64,000 nucleotides of DNA from contig NZ_JAGTJJ010000006.1 of the NCBI RefSeq assembly GCF_028435365.1, forward strand, positions 186,001-250,000, in the 5' to 3' direction. The notes beneath the pieces are model-generated. The model was not told where the DNA came from. It saw nothing but the letters and a program-made list of their open reading frames with translations, and made no database searches. The stretch comes from Polyangium jinanense (GTDB taxonomy: Bacteria; Myxococcota; Polyangia; Polyangiales; Polyangiaceae). How positions within the stretch are numbered: position 1 is the first letter of the stretch; the number at the start of each line of letters is the position of its first letter. Below, in pieces: positions 16,181 through 24,273 of this stretch. The position numbers were made by a program, and so were the translations under genes.

Positions 16181-17287
16181 TTAGTCCTCTCGCGACGCTT
16201 CGTTCTCCCCCACGTCCCACCGGGCCAGGAAGTTCGAGGCCCAAGCGACCATGGCGTCCGACGGTGCGCCGTCACCCTCCCACGCGGCGAGCAGCTCTTC
16301 GAACGCGCGCACAGCAGCTTCGAGGTCGCCTTTCGCAGGGTCGCGGGGCGTCGGCGACGACTCGTTGAGCTGGCGAATCCACGCAAGTGTGCCGAGCAGC
16401 TCGTCTTTGCGCAGGGTCCCGTCCATCTCCATCTCCACATGGAGCGCGCCACTTCCTTTGCTGCTCAGAATCCACATGATCCGGACGAGCGCCGCCTGGA
16501 CCGTGAGGACCGCCTTGAACGGCTCCGTCAATTGACTCGCGTCGACCTTCGCGCCGGGCGCCGGCACGTCGGACGGCGAGGGATTCACCCACGTATGATG
16601 GTCCGAGAACAGGCAGTCATACAGCCTGTTTTCCCCGGGGAGATGCGGGGTCGCGAGCTCGGGCACGAGCACGGCCCCGATCTCCGGCGGCATGGGCTCG
16701 TAGCCGAAGGTCGCCTCGATTTCGCGGGCGATCCACTCCGCATACGGCCGCTCCTCGGGCAATAGATCGAAGGTGACCACGTGCCGCTTGGTGGTGACGC
16801 GCTTCAACCGTTCATCGTCCGGGTTCGAGACGAGCCTTGGATCGAACGGACTGCCTTCGACCTGAAAATGGAGGCCCTGAAACTTGACCGTGAAGCAGTC
16901 TTTTCGTGCCTCCTGGACGGTCTCGATGTTGCACGATGCGTGGATGAGGTAATAAGGAACCAAAAAGCTCACCTGGCCCCATAACATGCGATCCTGGGCG
17001 GCACCGGGCAGGTGGATGGTGAAGGAGTAACAGGCGTCGTCGTAGCTGTCCGTCGGGAGGTGGAGCGAGTGGTTCATGAGCGGCGCCTCGGGAAAGCGCT
17101 CCTCGATGCGACGCCGCAAGGCGTGCCAGCGCTCGTCCGTCGCCGCCTTTTTGCGCGCGGCCGCGAGCCGGGCGTGCTCTTCGGAATCGTGGATGAGCTT
17201 GACGTCGAGATCGCCGTCGACCATCCCGACCCCGCGGGGATAGTATCGGTAGACGATGTCCAGGAGTTCGTCGAAGGTGTGTTTCAT
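16181..17287 (-). CDS. Myxobacterial paralogous protein (immunity-like), long form
   Basis: A 368-residue cytoplasmic protein whose N-terminal half is a paralogue of the next upstream gene: both start with (F/S)ELLDIVYR(Y/F)YPRG, continue with an (E)EH.RL..A.....A region, NxSLHL, and E(I)EATFGYEPMPPEIG / EIEATYPGYQPIPPELG, then a CLFS motif. The long form has an extra C-terminal helical domain from about residue 245. It overlaps the upstream paralogue by 4 bp (ATGA). Tandem, diverged small paralogues following a secreted protein are typical of immunity genes, which is the basis for the suggestion; no toxin or immunity family was identified. Confidence 0.75.
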   Translation of the reverse strand: MKHTFDELLDIVYRYYPRGVGMVDGDLDVKLIHDSEEHARLAAARKKAATDERWHALRRRIEERFPEAPLMNHSLHLPTDSYDDACYSFTIHLPGAAQDRMLWGQVSFLVPYYLIHASCNIETVQEARKDCFTVKFQGLHFQVEGSPFDPRLVSNPDDERLKRVTTKRHVVTFDLLPEERPYAEWIAREIEATFGYEPMPPEIGAVLVPELATPHLPGENRLYDCLFSDHHTWVNPSPSDVPAPGAKVDASQLTEPFKAVLTVQAALVRIMWILSSKGSGALHVEMEMDGTLRKDELLGTLAWIRQLNESSPTPRDPAKGDLEAAVRAFEELLAAWEGDGAPSDAMVAWASNFLARWDVGENEASRED

Positions 17288-17826
17288 AGATCGGCCCAGG
17301 TCCAGACTTCCGAAAAGAGGCAGAGGTAGATCGTCGCCACTCCAAAATAAGCCCTGGGCTCGAACAGATCCGGCACGATTACATCACCGAGCTCCGGCGG
17401 GATCGGCTGATAGCCGGGGTATGTGGCCTCGATCTCCCGAGCGACATCGCGCGCCACCGGCTCCTCCTCGGAAATACCGGGGAGGTGGATCCCGTAGTAA
17501 GGCCCGAGCAAGGACACGTGGAAGGTCATGGCCGTTTCGTTGGTGAGCCAGATGCGGGCCGAGTAGGCCGGGTCGGTGCCGCCCGAGAGCAGATGGAGCG
17601 ATTCGTTTTGAAGGCGGTATCGATCCCCCAGGCGGCGGATCATCGCCTTCCAGGTCGGGTACTCCGCTCGCCCGCGGCTCGCGGCTTCCACCAGGCGGCG
17701 GTGCTCCTCGGTGTCGTCGTAGACGAGCTCACCGGGAGGCACATGCTCGCGCGCGATGTCCAGCATCTTTCGCGGGTAGAATCGGTAGACCACGTCGAGC
17801 AGCTCGGAACGAGTTATCTTCATCAT
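17284..17826 (-). CDS. Myxobacterial paralogous protein (immunity-like), short form
   Basis: A 180-residue soluble protein related to the 368-residue product downstream: SELLDVVYRFYPRKM at the start, DDTEEHRRLVEAASRGRAEY, LQNESLHLLSGG, PYYGIHLPG and EIEATYPGYQPIPPELGDV near the end. It lacks the C-terminal extension of the paralogue. It overlaps both neighbours by 4 bp and is the middle gene of a three-gene operon headed by a lipoprotein. The family is recalled as common and duplicated in myxobacteria, but no biochemical role is known to me. Confidence 0.78.
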   Translation of the reverse strand: MMKITRSELLDVVYRFYPRKMLDIAREHVPPGELVYDDTEEHRRLVEAASRGRAEYPTWKAMIRRLGDRYRLQNESLHLLSGGTDPAYSARIWLTNETAMTFHVSLLGPYYGIHLPGISEEEPVARDVAREIEATYPGYQPIPPELGDVIVPDLFEPRAYFGVATIYLCLFSEVWTWADL

Positions 17827-18422
17827 TTCGTCACCCTGGCGCCGAGATACTTATATTTCTCCTTGAACGCTGCCAGCACAGCCATGGGGAACTCGTCGCA
17901 GAAGATCCCCTCCGGGAGTGTGAAGTCCATACGTTTCGATGCGATGTTCGTGACCTCTGCGCTGAGGATGGCTGCTTGGCTTGCCGAAATTTTCCCCATC
18001 AACTCAGTCCGGAGTGGCATTCGGATGGTGAGAGAGCAGTACCACCTCCTGACACTCAGGTTGTGAATTCTGGTAAACGGCAGACTCGCCTCGGCCATTT
18101 GCTCCCCGCCGCCCGTGTCCGTACCGTCATCGGGAATGATGGTGACGAACGGGAAGTCCGATGGCTTGGCTATGGGGATGGTGAAGTCTACCTCCGGCGC
18201 CATGCATGGGTTCGGCTCTCCGCCGTAGTCGAGCGGCTCCGCCGCGGGCGGAGTCCCGAAATCGCCCGAGCTCGTCGCGCCGACCCCGGCGCCGATCGGG
18301 ATCGGCTGCTCATCGTCGAAGCCGCCCGATGTGTTGACCCAGCATTCGTCCGGGTCGACGGTGTTGCACCCGGCCACGAGCATCAGGAGGAGAGAAGCTA
18401 TCGAGCCAAACAGCGTACGCAT
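17823..18422 (-). CDS. Lipoprotein heading the paralogue operon, possible effector
   Basis: A 199-residue lipoprotein; the ATG at 18422 gives MRTLFGSIASLLLMLVAGC with lipobox LVAGC. An acidic, Gly/Pro-rich linker (residues 20-95) leads into a C-terminal globular domain (SLPFTRIHNLSVRRWYCSLTIRMP...YKYLGARVTK) without recognised family. The architecture of lipoprotein signal, variable linker and small C-terminal domain followed by overlapping downstream genes resembles the SitA lipoprotein toxins that Myxococcus transfers by outer-membrane exchange, but no toxin motif is identified. It could equally be a structural lipoprotein. GC content of this operon is visibly lower than its surroundings, suggesting acquisition. 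Confidence 0.75.
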   Translation of the reverse strand: MRTLFGSIASLLLMLVAGCNTVDPDECWVNTSGGFDDEQPIPIGAGVGATSSGDFGTPPAAEPLDYGGEPNPCMAPEVDFTIPIAKPSDFPFVTIIPDDGTDTGGGEQMAEASLPFTRIHNLSVRRWYCSLTIRMPLRTELMGKISASQAAILSAEVTNIASKRMDFTLPEGIFCDEFPMAVLAAFKEKYKYLGARVTK

Positions 18423-18445
18423 GGGAAGAGAGCCTTTCTCATGAG

Positions 18446-19022
18446 TCAATGGTGAGATCCGAACCGAAAGATGGGCCCCGCGGAGCAGCGCACCGAGACG
18501 CCGCTCCACACGGGAGAAGCGCGGCCCGTGATCCAGATGCCGGCACAGTCGACCGAAACGCCGAGGCCTCCGGAGAGGTACGGGCCAAAGACGTCGAGCC
18601 GCGCGCTGACCCCTGGGACAAGGCCCTGCACCTGGCCGCAGAGCCGCGGGCCGCAGATCGGGAGCGAGAACGCCGCGAGCGAGAGCCCGGCGCTGACATT
18701 CACGCGCTCAGGAGAGACCACCGCCGACGGTGGTCTCGTTGTTGAACCCAAACCGTCCGCCGTTCGCGCCGAGGAACGAGATGGTATCGCGTGCGACGAA
18801 AAACCCGCGTTCGCCGCGAAGGCCGAGGCTCGCGCTCGGGCTGATCGCGAACCGGCCCGGCGTGATGCCGGCGGCGAGCACGCCGAAACCAGCTCCCCCC
18901 GAGAATTCGACGCCCGGCTCGGCGCGGGCGCTCCCGCTGAACACGAGCGTGCTCGAGAAGATCACGAGCCCAGCCCGCTCGGGGCTGCCTGCCCCGTGCG
19001 GTTGACGTCCGCCCCTCCCCAT
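18446..19022 (-). pseudogene. Outer-membrane-type protein gene interrupted by a frameshift
   Basis: Two consecutive frames on the minus strand read like one protein. The first (19022-18708) has a signal-like segment ending SGSARA and continues GVEFSGGAGFGVLAAGITPG...FGFNNETTVGGGLS, then hits a stop. The next frame, shifted by one base, continues from about 18717 with ERVNVSAGLSLAAFSLPICG...GVSVDCAGIWITGR and ends GPIFRFGSHH, 18446 being its stop. Alternating hydrophobic/Gly strands and the aromatic C-terminus suggest a small beta-barrel. A GTG 9 bases after the stop could start a separate gene, but the continuity of composition favours a frameshift or a sequencing error. Confidence 0.6.
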
Positions 19023-19064
19023 CCCGCGGCCGATCGTACGCGGCGCGGCGCGCCTTCGGAAGGC

Positions 19065-19616
19065 CTATAAGAGACTCTTCCGATTGCCCAACACCGGCAC
19101 CCCCGCCTCCCGCAAAAAAACGACGACGGGCCGGAGCGCGTGCGCCGGACCCTTGCCGAGCCGGAGCTCTTCGCCGCTTTGCATGACGAGCAGAAGCCAG
19201 CGCGGCTCGAACCCGGGCTCGGTCGATTCCCCTTCCACCCCGGCCACCACGGGCGTCGCCGCGTGGAGGAGCGCCCGCGCGTCGAGCGTCCGGGAAAAAC
19301 CCCGTCCCTGCTGCACGATCTCGCCGCGCTCGAGGTCGATCCGGAAGCGGCCGTGCTTGCGCGCGCTCCGCCGCGCGATGCGATTGCCGATCGCGGCGGC
19401 GGTCGTCCAGACGATCGCGACGAACAGGATCGGGAAAGGCGCCGCGCGCAGCCCGACGATGATGGAGACGAGGATCGACGCCACGAGCGCGAACGGCGCA
19501 TAAAGCTTCACCAGCGTATCGGCGAAGCCCCCGGGGCAGTCGCAGACGAGCACGAGCGGGCTCTCGGCCACGATCGTGCCCTCCTCGTTCCGCAGCAATG
19601 TCTCCCGCTCCTCCAA
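19065..19616 (-). CDS. Membrane protein with two transmembrane segments, unassigned
   Basis: A 183-residue protein. Two adjacent hydrophobic spans at about residues 39-58 (LYAPFALVASILVSIIVGL) and 62-80 (FPILFVAIVWTTAAAIG) form a hairpin, followed by a soluble C-terminal domain that starts RFRIDLERGEIVQQGRGFSR and ends VPVLGNRKSLL, a PH-like or DUF-type pattern typical of small bacterial inner-membrane proteins. Start uncertain: TTG at 19616 is used; a second TTG eight codons in has a better GGAG site upstream. Probably cytoplasmic-facing domain anchored in the inner membrane; function unknown. Confidence 0.75.
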   Translation of the reverse strand: MEERETLLRNEEGTIVAESPLVLVCDCPGGFADTLVKLYAPFALVASILVSIIVGLRAAPFPILFVAIVWTTAAAIGNRIARRSARKHGRFRIDLERGEIVQQGRGFSRTLDARALLHAATPVVAGVEGESTEPGFEPRWLLLVMQSGEELRLGKGPAHALRPVVVFLREAGVPVLGNRKSLL

Positions 19617-19681
19617 CGAGGCCCTTTTTCCTCATCCCGCCTCACGTGGCAAGAAGGAAGCGGGCGTGCGCCTTCGGCCCT

Positions 19682-20506
19682 TCAGGTCGTCGGACGCCGG
19701 CGCGAGCGCCACTCGCGCACGAGGCGGATCCCGAGCAGCGCCATCGCGAGCCCCACGACGAACGCGATTCCGACCGGCAGCGGCTGGATCTCCCGCCTCA
19801 CGCCCTCGCTCGCCCCGCGCGCGGCCGAGCGGCTCAGCGCGGCCACGATGTCGCTCACGCACGGCTCGCCCGTGCCCGTGTTGCACTGCGCGAGCTCGTC
19901 CTTCGCCGCGGCGATGGCCCCGTGCACCGCCGCCCCGGCCGCGCGCTCGGCGGCGGCCGCCATCGCGTCCGCGAGCGGCCCTTCGGCGTCCGGGCCGAAC
20001 CAGCCTGCGATCTCGCTGCCCATCGCGCGCGTGAGCGACCGACCCATCTCGCCCGAGACCTCCCCGACGAGCGACGTCGCCTGTTTTTCCCCGTTGTTCA
20101 TCCCGCGCACGAGCCCCATGGCCGCCTGCTCGCCGGCTCTCGCGGCGGCTTGGCTGATCGGACCGCGCTCATCCATCACGGTATCGACGGCCGTGCGCAG
20201 GGACTCCGTGACGAGGTGCCGCACGATCCACCTTTGCTCGGGCACGGTCGCCGTGAGCCCGCGCATCGCGCCTCGCATCATGTTCTCGGAGATCTGCTCG
20301 ACGCCTGGCGGCGGGCCGGCCGCGAGCGCATTCGTCAAGAAACGATCGAGCAAGAGCCCCATCTTGCGGGCGAGCTCGTCGTCTTCGGGAGGCGTCTCGA
20401 GCGCCGAAATCGCGCCCAGCGTCGCATCCCGGGCCGGCTTTCGGACATTCACGCTGCACCCGAGCACCAAGAGCCCGAGCACGATCGCCAGCATGATCGC
20501 CTTCAT
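19682..20506 (-). CDS. Lipoprotein with C-terminal transmembrane segment
   Basis: A 274-residue protein starting at the ATG at 20506 with GGGGGGGAT as ribosome site. N-terminus MKAIMLAIVLGLLVLGC is a lipoprotein signal with lipobox LVLGC. The body is helical and Ala/Gly-rich (residues 30-235), with an apparent hydrophobic membrane span near the C-terminus (LPVGIAFVVGLAMALLGIRL) followed by basic residues (REWRSRRRPTT). A lipid anchor plus a C-terminal span is unusual and could bridge or loop in the periplasm. No catalytic motif seen. Confidence 0.75.
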   Translation of the reverse strand: MKAIMLAIVLGLLVLGCSVNVRKPARDATLGAISALETPPEDDELARKMGLLLDRFLTNALAAGPPPGVEQISENMMRGAMRGLTATVPEQRWIVRHLVTESLRTAVDTVMDERGPISQAAARAGEQAAMGLVRGMNNGEKQATSLVGEVSGEMGRSLTRAMGSEIAGWFGPDAEGPLADAMAAAAERAAGAAVHGAIAAAKDELAQCNTGTGEPCVSDIVAALSRSAARGASEGVRREIQPLPVGIAFVVGLAMALLGIRLVREWRSRRRPTT

Positions 20507-20627
20507 ATCGATCCCCCCCGTGCGGGCGCATGCGTGCACCTCCCGCGCCGGGCGCACGTTTCGCGCGAATACGTTCGCGGCAAAAACGCGTTTTACAGGG
20601 TGAACGGGGGACGGGACGGGCGCCGGC

Positions 20628-21056
20628 TCAGGTCGCGCCGTACCAGCGTTTCGTCTCGGGCTTCATCCACATGATGAGCAGCGGGATCGTGATGGGCAGA
20701 CAGCACGTATTCCACAGCATGTTCAGCCCGATGAGGATGATCCCGACCGTGTAGGCCCAGCGCGCCTTGCCGGCGAAGAGCACGATCGCGTGCGGGATGA
20801 TGATGAGAAACGACAGGCCCGCGACGAAGAGCCCCATCACCCATTCCCCCGTCGCGGATGGTCCGGACGCACCCCGCATGAGCGGCCCGAGCATCAGGTA
20901 AAGCCCAAACGCGAACCAGCCGAGGAGCATGAGGATCATCAGCACCGCATAGATGCGGAAATAATAGACCCCTTCCGGCGGACGATCCTCCTCCATCAAG
21001 AGGGGCGTCCCAGGGGGAGCACCGGAGGGGATGAAGTACGGGCCCTGATGGCTCAT
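20628..21056 (-). CDS. Small multi-pass membrane protein, unassigned
   Basis: A 142-residue protein with a Pro-rich cytoplasmic N-terminus and three to four transmembrane helices: FRIYAVLMILMLLGWFAFGL, VMGLFVAGLSFLIIIPHAIV, YTVGIILIGLNMLW and PITIPLLIMWM. It ends with KPETKRWYGAT. No transporter signature is present. The gene lies 121 bp upstream of nothing on its strand except the lipoprotein gene at 19682-20506, which is in the same direction. Function unknown. Confidence 0.78.
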   Translation of the reverse strand: MSHQGPYFIPSGAPPGTPLLMEEDRPPEGVYYFRIYAVLMILMLLGWFAFGLYLMLGPLMRGASGPSATGEWVMGLFVAGLSFLIIIPHAIVLFAGKARWAYTVGIILIGLNMLWNTCCLPITIPLLIMWMKPETKRWYGAT

Positions 21057-21329
21057 GACGTCCGGTCATCATCACCCGAGTTCGCCGGGGCCGGCAAGGC
21101 CCGCGGTGGACGGTCGCCGTCGCGCCCACACGTGGAGCCTCGAGCCGCTCGGCCTCGCGGCGGAGGGATCGCCCTCGCTCTTGCGACCGGCGAGCCCGCT
21201 CGTGACGGTGATCTTCCTGCGGCTGCGCCCGCCCGTCATGGAACCACACACGCCGATGTGACGGCCCGCAAGAGTCGACCTCGCTCTCGTGCTTTGGTAT
21301 CGTCCCCGGCGGAGAGGAGCTGTCGAGCC

Positions 21330-21734
21330 ATGGCGTCGGACGAAGCGGAGGTCCTTGCTGCGAACGCGGCGTTTTACGCGGCGTTTGCGCGGCGCGATCT
21401 CGTGGCGATGGACGACCTCTGGGCCCGGCACGCGGGCGTCGCGTGCGTGCATCCGGGCTGGGACGTGGTGCGCGGGCGCGCCGAGGTCATGGCGAGCTTC
21501 CGCGCCATCCTCTCGAGCCCGTCCGCTCCGGCCATCGTCGCCAAGCGGCCGGCGGCGACCGTCCTCGGCGACGCGGCGTTCGTCGTGTGCACGGAGTCCA
21601 TCGACGGAAATGAGCTCGTCGCGACGAACCTGTTCGTCCGCGAGGACGGCGCTTTTCGCCTCGTCCTGCACCAGGCGGGCCCGATCGCCCGCCGTGAGGC
21701 GCTGAAACGCACGCCGCCGAAGGTGCTGAACTAG
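21330..21734 (+). CDS. SnoaL/DUF4440-like protein (NTF2 fold)
   Basis: A 134-residue soluble protein of the NTF2-like superfamily. The opening EAEVLAANAAFYAAFARRDLVAMDDLWA is the characteristic first helix pair; CVHPGWDVVRGRAEVMASF follows the H-P-G-W/ G-R/ W-F consensus, and LVATNLFVREDGAFRLVLHQAGP ends the sheet. Members act as small-molecule isomerases or hydrolases, or as ligand-binding modules; DUF4440 proteins are otherwise uncharacterised. The ATG at 21330 was preferred over in-frame starts farther upstream, which would lie in the antisense of the membrane-protein gene. Confidence 0.85.
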   Translation: MASDEAEVLAANAAFYAAFARRDLVAMDDLWARHAGVACVHPGWDVVRGRAEVMASFRAILSSPSAPAIVAKRPAATVLGDAAFVVCTESIDGNELVATNLFVREDGAFRLVLHQAGPIARREALKRTPPKVLN

Positions 21735-21837
21735 CCTCCTCGCTACTCCCCTGCACGCTTCCCCTGTTGGCGTGATCGTCGCAAGCGTCGGCCGGCACGG
21801 GCCTATCGTCTCTTCGTCGGGGCCCCGGGAGGAATCC

Positions 21838-22158
21838 ATGGATCAGTCGTTCGACGTCTCCACGCAGGGCATGACCTCCACGTTGAACAAGAACGAGGGC
21901 AGGACGACGCAGCTCATCGAGCGCCAGACCTCGCGCTTGCCGTCGATCGCGTATCTCGGCCTCGCGTTCGGCTCGATGGTGCTCTCGGCCAGCCTCGCGG
22001 CCTCGGCCCGCCCGCAGCGCCGCTTCGGTTACTCCAAGCGCCTCGAGCTCGCGAACTTCGTCGGACAGTGGGTGCCGTCGCTGCTCCTGATCGGCGTCTA
22101 CAACAAGATCGTCAAGCTCGAGAACGAGATGCTGTCGTCGCGCGGCGTGGTGCGCTGA
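21838..22158 (+). CDS. Small membrane-associated protein, unassigned
   Basis: A 106-residue protein whose start at 21838 is well supported by GGAGG eight bases upstream. It has a polar N-terminus (MDQSFDVSTQGMTSTLNKNE), then a hydrophobic stretch SIAYLGLAFGSMVLSASLAA and a second weaker one (GQWVPSLLLIGVYNKIV), suggesting one or two membrane passages with a short basic loop RPQRRFGYSKRLE between them. No family is recognised. The next gene on the same strand begins 145 bp downstream. Confidence 0.75.
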   Translation: MDQSFDVSTQGMTSTLNKNEGRTTQLIERQTSRLPSIAYLGLAFGSMVLSASLAASARPQRRFGYSKRLELANFVGQWVPSLLLIGVYNKIVKLENEMLSSRGVVR

Positions 22159-22302
22159 CAAGCGACAGCGAAATCCGTCGACGCGTGATTTCCCACGAGC
22201 TCCCGCGGAAAACGCGCCTCCCGTAGACACACGGAGAGGGCCTCGCGTATCGTGCTCGGCTCGGGAGGTCGCTCGACTTGCGGCTTCCGTTCGGAGGTCG
22301 CC

Positions 22303-24267
22303 ATGGCAGAGGCCAAGCGCGTCGATTTCAATGCATTGCCGAGGGAGGTGCGGGAGCGGCTCATCAGCTGCATGCAGCACCAGTCGTACCCGTACCCCCT
22401 TTTGTCGAGCGTGCCCTCGCAAGGCGCGGCCATCGCGGGGTGGTTCGTCCTCGCGCTCCTCGGCTTCATCGTCGTGGTCGGCACGCTTTTCTACCAGTAC
22501 GGGCGGGAGCTCCAGCCCATGCCCGTGATGTTCCTTTACTTCCTCGGCACGGCGATCGTCTTCCTGTCGATCCTGTTCCTGGTTCGTCGCGTCCGCCTCG
22601 GCTCCTCGCTGCCGTACAAGCCCGGGCGCTTCCTTTTTCCGATGGATTTCATCAACGCGGAGGATCGCCTCCTGCGCGTCGTGCCGATGAGCACGCTCGT
22701 GGATTTCCGCGGCGTCCATCAGCACACGAACGGCATTTACAACGGCACGACGCTCACCTTCACGTTCGAGGGCGGCATCACCGAGACGTTCACGATCCAC
22801 GGCAAGGATCGCGCGGAGGAGGTCCTCCGGCAGCTCGGCGACTCGCAACGTCAGATCCGCGAGGCGGCAGAGGCGCGTGACATCGAGACGCTGATGAAGC
22901 TCGATCCGCTCTTCGAGGTGCGCGTCAAGGACACCTGGGCCGTGCAGGCGCCGCGCGACGAGGACATGCAGCAGCCGGCCGCGCAATCGATCGGCGCGCT
23001 CTTCGCGAAGGGCACGATCCTCGGCGTCTCCGGGGCCGCGGCGGCCTTGCTCGCGCTGCCGATGTGGCACATGCGCAACGTCGCGAGCGACGAGGCGATG
23101 TTCACGAACGCGAAGCAGGTCGATCGCGAGTACGAGTGGGAGCACTACGTCCGCGAGGGCAAGCGCCACCTCGACGAGGCGCGCGATGAGCACCTGCCAC
23201 GCGCTGCGCTCCGCGAGGCCAAGGAAAAGGGCTCGGTCACGGCGCTGCGCGACTTCCTCAAGAAATACCCCAAGTCGGTGGTCGAGACGGAGGCGCGGGA
23301 CGAGATCCACACGCTCTTCACGAAGACGCTCGGCGAGTTCCGCGAGCAGGCCTCGACCGACGATCCGAAGCTCTTGCCGTTCATGGAGAAGCTTCTCGGC
23401 TACCTCGAAAAGAACGACACGGCGCGCTTGGAGGCGCGCTTCGAGGCGCCGTCGACGGAGAAGCTCGACAAGGTCGACGAGCTGCTCAAAAGCAAGCTCG
23501 GCGGCGAGATCGCGGGCGGCGGCAACATCGTCCCCGTGGCCCCGCATTTCGGCGAGAAGGTGGGCGTGCAGCGCGAGGCGGAGATCGTGCGCAGCCTGCA
23601 GCAAGGCTTCGAGAAGGTCTTCCCGGCGGACGTGATGGCGCTGAAGCAAGGCCCGCGCATCGGCCCCGACGGCAAGCCCCTCGCGGTGCAGCCGAAGGAC
23701 GATCGCGACCCGTACGATCGGCTGCGCGATGCAGCCAGCAGCAAGGACCCCGCCCAGATGCGCGCGGCGCTCGCCGTGCTCGACGCGCGCGACGGCAAGA
23801 TCGGGAAGGACCCCGATGCGGGCAACGTCGAGGCGCCGACGATCGAGGTGCGTTACGAGGTCGGCTGGGCCGGCGATTTCTTCACCGAGGACAAGGGCGA
23901 CCGCAAGTTCGTCGGCATCGTGGTCGACTTTCACGTGGTCATGAAGATCCCGGGCCAGGCGGACAAACTCGAGTTCGACCTGCCCGTGCAGCCGCCGGAC
24001 CACTTCACGGTCGACTACACGAACCCGATGTACGGCATCGGCGGCGGCCCGAGCGAGGGCCGCGTCTACGACGTCATGGCCGCGCGCGCGTTCGACCAGC
24101 TCAGCGACAAGATGCGCCGCGTCTTCTTCAAGCTCGGCAGCAAGGCGTACGGCCCGCTCGATCCCGACGATCTGCAGCAGATGGCCCCCGAGGCGCCCGA
24201 CAGCGTGCTCGGCGGCCCCGACGACAAGGCCCCGCCGCCGGGGAAGAAACCCGGAACGAAGCTGTAG
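22303..24267 (+). CDS. Large membrane-anchored protein, unassigned
   Basis: A 654-residue protein with two N-terminal transmembrane helices (GAAIAGWFVLALLGFIVVVG and VMFLYFLGTAIVFLSILFLV), a PH-like segment that reads a phosphoinositide-free beta pattern (RLLRVVPMSTLVDFRGVH...FTFEGGITETFTI), a third hydrophobic segment near residue 245 (GTILGVSGAAAALLALP), and a soluble helical region with a tetratricopeptide-like stretch LRDFLKKYPKSVVETEARDE. The C-terminal domain (about 500-620, IEVRYEVGWAGDFFTED...KFVGIVVDFHVVMKIPG) is beta-rich. It ends Pro/Lys-rich. Role unknown; it ends 6 bp before the convergent gene. Confidence 0.8.
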   Translation: MAEAKRVDFNALPREVRERLISCMQHQSYPYPLLSSVPSQGAAIAGWFVLALLGFIVVVGTLFYQYGRELQPMPVMFLYFLGTAIVFLSILFLVRRVRLGSSLPYKPGRFLFPMDFINAEDRLLRVVPMSTLVDFRGVHQHTNGIYNGTTLTFTFEGGITETFTIHGKDRAEEVLRQLGDSQRQIREAAEARDIETLMKLDPLFEVRVKDTWAVQAPRDEDMQQPAAQSIGALFAKGTILGVSGAAAALLALPMWHMRNVASDEAMFTNAKQVDREYEWEHYVREGKRHLDEARDEHLPRAALREAKEKGSVTALRDFLKKYPKSVVETEARDEIHTLFTKTLGEFREQASTDDPKLLPFMEKLLGYLEKNDTARLEARFEAPSTEKLDKVDELLKSKLGGEIAGGGNIVPVAPHFGEKVGVQREAEIVRSLQQGFEKVFPADVMALKQGPRIGPDGKPLAVQPKDDRDPYDRLRDAASSKDPAQMRAALAVLDARDGKIGKDPDAGNVEAPTIEVRYEVGWAGDFFTEDKGDRKFVGIVVDFHVVMKIPGQADKLEFDLPVQPPDHFTVDYTNPMYGIGGGPSEGRVYDVMAARAFDQLSDKMRRVFFKLGSKAYGPLDPDDLQQMAPEAPDSVLGGPDDKAPPPGKKPGTKL

Positions 24268-24273
24268 TCGACG

